Source: Clostridia bacterium (GTDB taxonomy: Bacteria; Bacillota; Clostridia; Oscillospirales; Acutalibacteraceae). From it: 52,079 bases of DNA. Positions 17,547-24,190 of the stretch are shown piece after piece (position 1 is the stretch's first letter; every line of letters starts with the position of its first letter). The stretch covers positions 1-52,079 of the forward strand of contig JAFXLD010000072.1 of assembly GCA_017531385.1 (NCBI GenBank). Direction: 5' to 3'. Position numbers and translations under genes: made by a program. Below the pieces are notes generated by a model. It made no database searches, was not told the DNA's origin, and saw only the letters and a list, made by a program, of their open reading frames with translations.

Positions 17547-17915
17547 CTATCTCCTTTCGGTAAAGTGATTATAATAAGGATAATTGCCGTCGGTATGCTC
17601 TTTCAGGACAGCCCAGAGATAAAAAACTTCTTCTCCGTACCATATTTTTTCCCAGCGGTCAATGTGATATTTTTTTGTACCGTCGAAAAGATAGCCCTTG
17701 TCGCCGAGTTTGTCTATCTGCATTGACGCAGGTCCGAGAAACAGATAATACCCCGAATCATTTATACCGATTTCGGTGGGAGTTCCCTCAAGATACATCT
17801 TGTTTTTATATCGAAGAGCCTGAACAAAGCATTTTTTCTTTTCAATGTGGTTGCCGTCGGCGTCAATTGCGCACATTGATCTGCCGTAACGGTTCATAAT
17901 GCGTTCAATGTTCAT
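17547..17915 (-). CDS. Phage head-closure (stopper)-like protein
   Basis: 122 residues from the ATG at 17915 (MNIERIMNRYG); a longer frame to 18041 exists but overlaps the connector gene, while 17915 leaves one base after the connector stop and has CAGGACGG upstream. Short beta-rich protein with YYLFLGPA near 64, KGYLFDGTKKYHI near 82 and a C-terminal EEVFYLWAVLKEH, the pattern of small stopper proteins of Siphovirus-type heads. Identification is by size, order and pattern only. Confidence 0.5.
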   Translation of the reverse strand: MNIERIMNRYGRSMCAIDADGNHIEKKKCFVQALRYKNKMYLEGTPTEIGINDSGYYLFLGPASMQIDKLGDKGYLFDGTKKYHIDRWEKIWYGEEVFYLWAVLKEHTDGNYPYYNHFTERR

Positions 17916-17916
17916 T

Positions 17917-18270
17917 TTACACCGTCCTGAAAAGAAACTCGCTGTCAATGAGCAGATCGGCAGCATCTGCAAGAGCCTTTTGTCTGAAATTTTCTGCAAA
18001 AGCCGAGGCTGAATTTCCGTTTCTTGAAACGGTGATGTCACCTGCTTTTACGGAACCGATATCACCGTCAATAACATTCTGAACCATCAGATAATCGCAG
18101 TATGCTACCGATGCCGCCGCTGTCAGCAGCCGGATGTCCGACGCATTGACATCCGACCGCATTCTTCCGCATATTACGGCAGCGGCCTTTTCGCAAAAAG
18201 GCATAAGTGCATCATCGGTATCGCCTGTGATTTCACATACCTTTTCAAAAACCGTCTTACCGTCAAGCAT
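17917..18270 (-). CDS. Phage head-tail connector (gp6-like)
   Basis: 117 residues, mostly helical, with an N-terminal helical pair and a segment CGRMRSDVNASDIRLLTAAAS, as in HK97 gp6/SPP1 gp15-type connectors. Its ATG overlaps the capsid stop as TGATG, so it is translationally coupled to the major capsid gene. In related phages this protein forms the ring below the portal after DNA filling. Confidence 0.6.
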   Translation of the reverse strand: MLDGKTVFEKVCEITGDTDDALMPFCEKAAAVICGRMRSDVNASDIRLLTAAASVAYCDYLMVQNVIDGDIGSVKAGDITVSRNGNSASAFAENFRQKALADAADLLIDSEFLFRTV

Positions 18271-19277
18271 CAGACAGAGAGAACCTTTGAAGCGTCGGTG
18301 AAAATCTTTGAGAAACCTGCTGTACAGGTGATTGCGGCACGTTCAAGCTGTCTGTCGATAAGCTTGTCGTATTCGGTAATGATTGAACCGGCTTCAACCA
18401 TTTCGAGAGCACAGGTCTTGTCAAGACCGATGATAGTGTTCTCGGGAACTGCCGCAGACTTGATAAGAGATGAGCCGAGAGGTGTGATCATATTTCCTGT
18501 TGCATGGAAATTAAGACCTGCCGCAGCATCTCTGAACTCAGTGAGATTCAGAAGTTTCTGTGCCATATCAGGTGAAGCAATCATAGTTGAAAGCTCATAG
18601 GGTGAGAATTTATTCCAGAAAGAAACAAGGTCTGTATATGTAAGAGTGCCCTCATTTGCAGCTTTGATGATTTCGGCTGCATTGTTGTTGCCGTCACCGT
18701 TAATAAGTACGTTGATTGCGTCACCCAGCTGACATCTTGCAATATAAAGACCTATCTGACGGAGCGTTACGGTAAACAGGTCAAGATGCTGGAATCTGAT
18801 TGCTTCATAAGAAGAAACAAGCATTCTGCCTCTCTTGTGAAGAGTGACGAGATTTTCCTGAGTTCTGATTGTTGTCTGAGGAATTGAAGCGCCTTCCGCA
18901 ACAATTTTGAGTTCTTTATCATCTTCAGAGGGAACAGAAGTGATTGAACGGTAGTCAAGACCGTTGATAACAGTTCTTGAAGCTACGATGCCTGAAAGCA
19001 CGTCAGCTTCCTCCATGCCCTGTCTTACAGCTCTTGAAACGTATTCGGGGAAAAGTGCCGCTGAATCGGTTGTCTGGAAGAATTTATCAACCGTATCCGA
19101 TCCTCTGCCGCTTACTTTTATGTCAAATCTTTTAAGCTGACGCTGGAAAGCATCAAGATTTTCGAGAGACGTTCCTCTGTAATTTTCTGTGGGGTCAAGC
19201 TCTTCAAGACAGGCTGTGAAGCCCTTTGAAGAAGTATACATACCCTTTTCAAGTTTAATGTTGTTAAAATCAGCCAT
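18270..19277 (-). CDS. Phage major capsid protein
   Basis: 335 residues. The position between decoration and connector genes fits a major capsid protein. The N-terminal part (about 1-70) may be a scaffold-like or E-loop segment; the middle has AEGASIPQTTI near 128, KRGRMLVSSYEAIRF near 148, LGDAINVLINGDGNNNAAEI near 185 and ASPDMAQKLLNL near 237, a pattern common to HK97-fold shells (spine helix followed by a P-domain Asn/Asp-rich loop). AAAGGAAG precedes the start. The frame is intact with no frameshift, which suggests recent or continuing selection. Confidence 0.8.
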   Translation of the reverse strand: MADFNNIKLEKGMYTSSKGFTACLEELDPTENYRGTSLENLDAFQRQLKRFDIKVSGRGSDTVDKFFQTTDSAALFPEYVSRAVRQGMEEADVLSGIVASRTVINGLDYRSITSVPSEDDKELKIVAEGASIPQTTIRTQENLVTLHKRGRMLVSSYEAIRFQHLDLFTVTLRQIGLYIARCQLGDAINVLINGDGNNNAAEIIKAANEGTLTYTDLVSFWNKFSPYELSTMIASPDMAQKLLNLTEFRDAAAGLNFHATGNMITPLGSSLIKSAAVPENTIIGLDKTCALEMVEAGSIITEYDKLIDRQLERAAITCTAGFSKIFTDASKVLSV

Positions 19278-19298
19278 TTTTCATCTTCCTTTCTTTAA

Positions 19299-19640
19299 TC
19301 AGAGAATAATTCCTGCTGTTTTGTTTGCAGTGTCAACATCTGTTACAAGATATTCTCTTGCACCCTCTGCAACCATAACACCACCGTTACCGTCAGAAGC
19401 AAGAGAGCAGTAACCGACAGCAGGTGCCGTGCCTGTATAAGAGAGAGTCACATAGCCGTCAAGCTGAACGCAGGCATAGTCGTTTTTTACATTAACTGCC
19501 GTACCGATAAAAGCATCGCCTGATTCACAGGGAGCAACAGTAAGATTATCCGCCATTTTTACGGCATGGGAAACACAGACAACACCGTCTGTTTTAAATG
19601 TTGCAGTATTTTCGCCGTAGCCTTTCATTGAAATGTTCAT
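19299..19640 (-). CDS. Phage head decoration/stabilisation-like protein
   Basis: 113 residues from the ATG at 19640. An ATG at 19649 is in frame, but AAAGG directly abuts it and lies 9 bases from 19640, which favours the latter. It is all-beta and rich in Gly, Val and Ala (SGDAFIGTAVNVKNDYACVQLDG, then GYCSLASDGNGGVMV), typical of trimeric capsid decoration proteins encoded just before the capsid gene. Function is inferred from position and composition. Confidence 0.55.
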   Translation of the reverse strand: MNISMKGYGENTATFKTDGVVCVSHAVKMADNLTVAPCESGDAFIGTAVNVKNDYACVQLDGYVTLSYTGTAPAVGYCSLASDGNGGVMVAEGAREYLVTDVDTANKTAGIIL

Positions 19641-19660
19641 TTTTTTCATCCTTTCAAATT

Positions 19661-20659
19661 TTAAATTCTGAACTGTGAATTATCGTTAAAGCTTTTTGTT
19701 TTATCCGAACCGAATGTCCCGGTGTACACAGCCAGCTTTTCTGCTCTGTCACCGAGTGCCTTGCGAAGCATTACAACCTCATCACCCGTAAGTTTTTTAA
19801 GAATAGTACACATCATTTCGGAGTCTGCGTCGGGGAGAGTGAATGCAGAAAGAGCAATAATTTCTTTTTCAGCTTCATTTCTGCGATTTTTGCCAAGCTC
19901 GGCATCGGATTTCATATTTTCTATATATTCGCCGAAAGCCTTTATCTGAACGGGTGTAAGAGTGACGTTCCCTTTTGCATCAAGAGCCGATTTCATAATC
20001 TCTTCGGGGATTTCCGATGTGCATACAATTGTATCAGCACCTTTCTTTTTCATCGACTTTGCAACACCTGCATTACGCTGGGCAGGAACTGCCACAAAAG
20101 ACCATTCATAGGCATCCGTAGGATTTGTAAGAATAACGTGACAGGATTTATCACCCACAGTATGACAGCAGTCACGGCTTCTTATATCGTTACCGCAGAC
20201 GGAACAGATTTTGGAATCGACAGAACAGCTTATGCTCACTTCTTTTTTGATTCCGCCGTCAATTTCATTGATAAGCTCCTGATTTTTCTCTGTACGGAGC
20301 ATATAGCACCATGCTTTAAGGCAGGTATATGCTTCGCCTGCAAGAGTAGTTTTTGATCCGTCACGGACAAGCTCAGTTTTGTAAATTCTTGCAGTCTGGT
20401 CGGAGCTTTTCATGCTGTGGTCAAAGATTCCCGTAACACCCACAAACATACTTTTGAGTGTTTCGAGAGCTTCGGTGGAAAATCTTTCATTGTCACGGTC
20501 AATTTCGTTATCGCAGAGGATAACGGAAAATGTATAGATTTTTTCTGCATCGGGAGTTTTTCTCGCAAAACGTGAAATGAGCTCAAGGGCTTCTTCGTCT
20601 GGTGTTCCCGTTACGGGACATACTTCCGATGCGTTTTTGATAATTTTCATTTCGTTCAT
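19661..20659 (-). CDS. Phage prohead protease with scaffold-like C-terminus
   Basis: 332 residues. The first 200 fit an S78-type prohead protease: FSVILCDNEIDRDNERFS near 44-61, IFDHSMKSSDQTARIY with a candidate catalytic His near 79, and KKEVSISCSVDS near 139-150 with a candidate Ser. A four-Cys stretch (CSVCGNDIRSRDCC) after it is unusual and could bind metal. From about 205 to the end the protein is charged and helical, as expected of a fused scaffolding domain that is cleaved away during maturation. AAAGGAG precedes the start. Confidence 0.65.
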   Translation of the reverse strand: MNEMKIIKNASEVCPVTGTPDEEALELISRFARKTPDAEKIYTFSVILCDNEIDRDNERFSTEALETLKSMFVGVTGIFDHSMKSSDQTARIYKTELVRDGSKTTLAGEAYTCLKAWCYMLRTEKNQELINEIDGGIKKEVSISCSVDSKICSVCGNDIRSRDCCHTVGDKSCHVILTNPTDAYEWSFVAVPAQRNAGVAKSMKKKGADTIVCTSEIPEEIMKSALDAKGNVTLTPVQIKAFGEYIENMKSDAELGKNRRNEAEKEIIALSAFTLPDADSEMMCTILKKLTGDEVVMLRKALGDRAEKLAVYTGTFGSDKTKSFNDNSQFRI

Positions 20660-21820
20660 TTATTTCTCCTTTAAAGCTGATGCTTCTGCCATATACTTTT
20701 CTGCCTGAGCATTGTAATAAAGTGCCTTTGCCTGCTCGGTTTCGTCGAGAAGTGAGATATCATCCCATTCAACATTGCAATCGCAAGAAAAACCGTTCAT
20801 GCGCAGAAACATCCTGCAGATTTTTTCAATTACGGGAGTAAGGATACGTCTGTAATGCCAGAGCTCACTTGTGAGCAGATCTGTCTGTTGCTGTGCCATT
20901 CTTTCACTTGTTGACCAGTTAAGACCGAGCATAAAAGGCGGAAGACCTGTTTTTGCAACAATCTGCTCCAAAAGCTGTCTTACGGGAATTTCGCTGTCGA
21001 GAATCTGATTATCTGCACCGATAACCCTGATGTCAACATCGCCCACGGCAATAAAATCCTTGACTTCGTTTCCTGATTTCATTGCATCGCTCCAGCCTCT
21101 TGCAATCTGCATTGCACGTTCTTTTGCATACGCCTTGTCCATTGCATCATTCTGAGGCTTGTAGGTAACTGCATAACGGAGATTCCCCACGCGTTCCCAG
21201 TTTGTGCCGATTGTTTCAAAAATCTGCAGAAGTACGGAGCTTACAAAAGGCAGACCTCTGAGAATGGAATTGCCGTGAAGATTTCCGGCTTCGGGATCAA
21301 GCACCGACAGAATAACACGCTGAGGATTTTTAACGGGAACGGTTTTTCCGCCTTCATATGTGCATATATCCACATGCAAGGGGTTGTTTTTGTTGCGTTC
21401 AAGAACAATGTTGTCAATTTCACCGTTATAAAGTGAAAAAGTGCGGTTATCCTGATTCAGAACCATTTCACCTACGGCTGTACCGTAGGTCAGAAGCTGA
21501 TCGAGAAATAAATCGACAAACGAATCCATTCCGCAGAGATTTCCGCCCACATTAACATTTTTCAGAAAATCATCAATCTGTTTCTGTGCATTTTTATCTG
21601 AACATTTTACGGAAAAACCTCCCGTAAGTCTTACGATTTTTCCGATGGCACCGTCTATCACCGGTACACTCTTTCTCAAGTTTCCGTAAAGCTGTTTTTC
21701 GGCAGAAAAGCTTACGGAATCTGTACCGAATGACGAAAAACGGTTGCTGCGAATCTGGGGAACACCTGTTACGGCAACCTCGGAGCTTTCTTTTTTCTGT
21801 TTTCTTTCAAAAAGTTTCAT
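20660..21820 (-). CDS. Phage portal protein
   Basis: 386 residues, compact for a portal but within range. Recognisable elements are the N-terminal basic tail, VPVIDGAIGKIVRLTGGF near 52, LTYGTAVGEMVL near 112, GNLHGNSILRGLPFVSSVL near 182, and GLPPFMLGLNWSTSERMAQQQTDLLTSE (two parts) near 300-325, all typical of HK97/SPP1-type portals. It forms the dodecameric channel for DNA entry. It is placed between the large terminase and the protease, as usual. AAAGGAC lies just before the ATG. Confidence 0.8.
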   Translation of the reverse strand: MKLFERKQKKESSEVAVTGVPQIRSNRFSSFGTDSVSFSAEKQLYGNLRKSVPVIDGAIGKIVRLTGGFSVKCSDKNAQKQIDDFLKNVNVGGNLCGMDSFVDLFLDQLLTYGTAVGEMVLNQDNRTFSLYNGEIDNIVLERNKNNPLHVDICTYEGGKTVPVKNPQRVILSVLDPEAGNLHGNSILRGLPFVSSVLLQIFETIGTNWERVGNLRYAVTYKPQNDAMDKAYAKERAMQIARGWSDAMKSGNEVKDFIAVGDVDIRVIGADNQILDSEIPVRQLLEQIVAKTGLPPFMLGLNWSTSERMAQQQTDLLTSELWHYRRILTPVIEKICRMFLRMNGFSCDCNVEWDDISLLDETEQAKALYYNAQAEKYMAEASALKEK

Positions 21821-21822
21821 TT

Positions 21823-23076
21823 TTATGTCCTTTCTGTAACTATGACCATGAATCCGTCGTCTGCTCTGCCGTAAAGCACCGTTGAGACGAAATATCTCAT
21901 ATCATCCATGGCATGGTCATGTTCTTTTCTCGGAGTATCTTTTGAAGAACTGCTTTCCCATCGGTACAGACCGAATTCACGGATTATATCACTGCAATGT
22001 GCACAGATTTTTATTCTGTTGCCTTTGAGTGCTTCCGAAACTCTTCTGATACCGTCATTCACATCGTTTTTTGCAGGAATGACTTTGAATCTGCCGTGTC
22101 TTCTGATACATTCCATAAAGCTTACGGCAGACGGGTCTGCAATAACAGCTTCGATTGAACGCCCCTTTGCAAGTTCTTCGAGCATACTGTAATACTCCTC
22201 GTCTGTTTTCTGATTTCCCTCACGCTTTGACGACCAGTAGCATTCATCAATTCTGTACCATATGCCGTCACAAAGTCCCCACAGTCCCAATGAAAACGGA
22301 TTCACTGTTCCGTAGTCACAGGAAATATAGAATTTTTCGCATTCGGGAACACCCTGATAAACATTGTCTTTGCCGTTAAAAAACGGATAGACAAGTCCTT
22401 CGGCTGCGACCCATTTACCCTCAACAAAGCGTTCAAAAAACGCACCTGAATAAAGTGAACGGTATCGCTCGATAATTGATTCTGATAATGACGGATTGTC
22501 TTCCATAACAAAATGGAGATAAAGGCAGTTCTTGTCGTTTGCTTTTTCAATCCACTCCTTGTTGAACCAATGAAGCGGATTTTCGGGATTGCAGTTGAAC
22601 CAGAGCTTTGACCCTGTTACGGAACATCTTGCCACAGCCTGTTCAACAAATGAACGTGGCATGAGTGCCACTTCGTCAAGAAGAACACCGCCGAGAGTAA
22701 GTCCCTGAATCAGAGAAGCCGAAGATTCATCTCTTCCGCCGAAAAGATAAAATCTGTTTTTTGTGTTTCCGAATTCAATTTCAACAAGTCCCTTTGAAAT
22801 TTTTTCACGGCATGTGAAGCCTAAGTCGGTAAGAACAGGCAGAAGCGGGGTTATTACATTGCGTCTGAGAGATGTTACGGTTTTACCGCAGAGCGCAAAT
22901 GAAGTGTCATCAAAACTACCCATAGCCCATGCTATGAAAGATATGGACATGCACATTGTTTTTCCGCTTCTTACAGCGCCGTCACAGATAATGCCGTCAA
23001 AATTTCCGGTTTCACTGTTTTTGCACCACCAGGTAAGAACTTTCAGCTGTTTGGGTGAAAATGTTTCAAATTTCAC
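21823..23076 (-). CDS. Phage terminase large subunit
   Basis: 417 residues with both terminase domains. ATPase: Walker A-type DGAVRSGKTMCMS near 32-44 and Walker B GVLLDEVALMPR near 130. Nuclease: SCDYGTVNPFSLGLWG near 251, VIADPSAVSF near 313 and DHAMDDMRYFVS near 391, whose acidic residues would bind metal. It starts at GTG, overlapping the small-subunit stop as GTGA. It would cut and pump DNA into the prohead. All key residues appear kept, so the motor could still be active. Confidence 0.9.
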   Translation of the reverse strand: MKFETFSPKQLKVLTWWCKNSETGNFDGIICDGAVRSGKTMCMSISFIAWAMGSFDDTSFALCGKTVTSLRRNVITPLLPVLTDLGFTCREKISKGLVEIEFGNTKNRFYLFGGRDESSASLIQGLTLGGVLLDEVALMPRSFVEQAVARCSVTGSKLWFNCNPENPLHWFNKEWIEKANDKNCLYLHFVMEDNPSLSESIIERYRSLYSGAFFERFVEGKWVAAEGLVYPFFNGKDNVYQGVPECEKFYISCDYGTVNPFSLGLWGLCDGIWYRIDECYWSSKREGNQKTDEEYYSMLEELAKGRSIEAVIADPSAVSFMECIRRHGRFKVIPAKNDVNDGIRRVSEALKGNRIKICAHCSDIIREFGLYRWESSSSKDTPRKEHDHAMDDMRYFVSTVLYGRADDGFMVIVTERT

Positions 23077-23549
23077 TTCACACCACCACTGAGTGATGCA
23101 GCGCTTTTTTCAAGTGCTTCGTAAAAAGGTATTGCATTGTTTTCCTGAGTTGTTTCGGAAATTTCTCCCAGTTTTTCAAGTGCTTTGATACGGTCAAAAA
23201 ACTTGATTTCAAGACCTCCGCCTTTCGGTCTTTTTATTTCTGCCACATTAAAAAGGTCAAGCTCTTCAATTTCAAGATTCTGATAATCTTCGCTCAGCAG
23301 TAGCTTCACGGCATCAGATGAAGATGCAAAAGCAATTCTGTGAAGACCTGCGCTGACTTCCTCCGAAGTGAAAGCTGTTTCTTTTTTCAGTTTTTCAACA
23401 GTTTCCCTTACAATAGGTTTTGCCAGAAGCTTTCTCGATGTTATCTCTGGACAGACTTTATATCCGGCTCTGAATGCCGCTTCTCTGGAGTTTCTGCAGG
23501 AAACATAAAGGCGACAGAAAAGCTCTTCACGACCGGTTAATTTTTTCAT
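23073..23549 (-). CDS. Phage terminase small subunit
   Basis: 158 residues from the ATG at 23549; a GTG at 23552 lies too close to the GAGGTG site. The N-terminal KLTGREELFCRLYVSCRNSREAA (two parts) and AAFRAGYKVCPEITSRKLLA pattern is the helix-turn-helix of terminase small subunits that recognise the packaging site. It overlaps the large-subunit start. A short upstream reading frame overlaps its ATG as TGATG. Confidence 0.85.
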   Translation of the reverse strand: MKKLTGREELFCRLYVSCRNSREAAFRAGYKVCPEITSRKLLAKPIVRETVEKLKKETAFTSEEVSAGLHRIAFASSSDAVKLLLSEDYQNLEIEELDLFNVAEIKRPKGGGLEIKFFDRIKALEKLGEISETTQENNAIPFYEALEKSAASLSGGVK

Positions 23550-23632
23550 CACATCACCTCTTTTGTATTTATGCCTTCCATAAATAGTCTCAACTCCCTG
23601 TTTTGACCCGCTTTTTCCGGGTCAAATTTCAA
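23549..23632 (-). CDS. Possible short leader frame or gene remnant before the small terminase
   Basis: A 27-codon frame from a TTG at 23632 (reading to LFMEGINTKEVM) ends in a TGA that overlaps the terminase ATG as TGATG. It contains the 23602-23626 palindrome. No strong ribosome site precedes the TTG, and an internal ATG at about 23581 would give ten codons. It may be a coupled leader peptide or the tail end of a lost upstream phage gene. Confidence 0.25.
   Translation of the reverse strand: MKFDPEKAGQNRELRLFMEGINTKEVM
23602..23626. promoter_or_regulatory. Palindrome upstream of the small terminase gene
   Basis: Perfect 9-bp arms TTTGACCCG/CGGGTCAAA around a 7-base loop. It may be a protein-binding operator or a packaging-site element, since small terminases often bind near their own gene. 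It lacks a T-run on the minus strand, so it is not a clear terminator. Confidence 0.35.
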
Positions 23633-23721
23633 AAAAGCCTGATTTGTTTACAAAATGTTCATAAATGAGTGCAATTTTAAAAAATCTGCACAAATATTTA
23701 AAGGAAAATAAGATAAAACTA

Positions 23722-23750
23722 TTGATTTTTTATTTACTTATTAATATAAT
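23722..23750 (+). promoter_or_regulatory. Sigma-A promoter for the YdbC-like gene
   Basis: TTGATT (23722-23727), a 17-base spacer and TATAAT (23745-23750), 34 bases before the gene. Confidence 0.7.
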
Positions 23751-23783
23751 AAATATATCTAAATATTTTCTGGAGGAATTATC

Positions 23784-24008
23784 ATGCCGGAATTCACTTA
23801 TGAAATCGTAAAAACATTCGGAGTTATCTCAGAAGGCGCAGGCGGCTGGGCAAAAGAGCTTAACCTCATCAGTTGGAACGGTAAAGAACCTAAGTACGAC
23901 ATCCGTGACTGGGGTCCCGATCATGAAAAAATGGGCAAGGGTATCACTCTTACTGCAAACGATGCAAAGGCTCTTAAGGAACTTCTTTGCGGAATCGATT
24001 TTGAATAA
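23784..24008 (+). CDS. YdbC/PC4-like single-strand nucleic-acid-binding protein
   Basis: 74 residues, full length for the YdbC family. The diagnostic GWAKELNLISWNGKEPKYDIRDWGPDHEKMGKGIT region (in parts, residues about 21-55) matches this PC4-like fold, known from a Lactococcus protein that binds single-stranded DNA. CTGGAGGAATT gives a strong ribosome site. It has its own promoter and faces away from the phage module, so it is probably a host gene. Cellular role unknown; DNA repair or transcription support is inference. Confidence 0.8.
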   Translation: MPEFTYEIVKTFGVISEGAGGWAKELNLISWNGKEPKYDIRDWGPDHEKMGKGITLTANDAKALKELLCGIDFE

Positions 24009-24048
24009 TCAGAATAAGTACATATATAAAATAAGTGCATATTTAACT

Positions 24049-24076
24049 GACACCTTTGCCTGTCGGTAAAGGTGTC
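24049..24076 (+). terminator. Hairpin after the YdbC-like gene
   Basis: Perfect 9-bp arms GACACCTTT/AAAGGTGTC around a 10-base loop, 40 bases after the stop. No strong T-run follows, so termination is only probable. Confidence 0.5.
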
Positions 24077-24131
24077 ATGAGCCGGTTTTCCGTCAGATGT
24101 TGTCAGAACGGATAATCGGTTTTATTTTTTA

Positions 24132-24159
24132 CTTTATAGGAAACTGCGTTTCCATAAAG
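24132..24159. repeat. Dispersed hairpin repeat, copy 1
   Basis: Arms CTTTATAGGAAAC and GTTTCCATAAAG (one bulged A) around TGC, followed by CAAAAAAAGATT. A near-identical unit lies at 50062-50088. Here it sits just before the GH31 ribosome site. Confidence 0.65.
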
Positions 24160-24190
24160 CAAAAAAAGATTATAATCGGAGTTGATAGAT

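Larger units (their letters stand above)
17092..23552 (-). mobile_element. Isolated phage head/packaging module (HK97-type, no tail genes)
   Basis: Nine tightly packed minus-strand genes in phage order: small terminase, large terminase, portal, protease, decoration, major capsid, head-tail connector, stopper-like, tail-terminator-like. All frames are open, with good ribosome sites or stop-start overlaps. Ordinary host genes lie on both sides, and the module is closed by a terminator. There is no integrase, repressor, replication, tail tube, tape measure, holin or endolysin gene. Options are a decayed prophage, a capsid-encoding satellite that borrows tails, or a domesticated particle. No attachment-site repeat was recognised. 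Confidence 0.8.

Noticed and set aside
17916-18041. Longer N-terminus of the stopper-like phage gene
   Set aside because: It would overlap most of the end of the connector gene; the ATG at 17915 with CAGGACGG fits the packed gene order.
18270-19277. Capsid protein as an encapsulin nanocompartment
   Set aside because: It lies among terminase, portal, protease and connector genes, which mark a DNA-packaging phage head and not an encapsulin.
24171-24176. TATAAT after the hairpin repeat as the GH31 promoter
   Set aside because: The ribosome site GGAG (24178-24181) would lie before the transcript start, so this -10 cannot serve normal translation of the GH31 gene.
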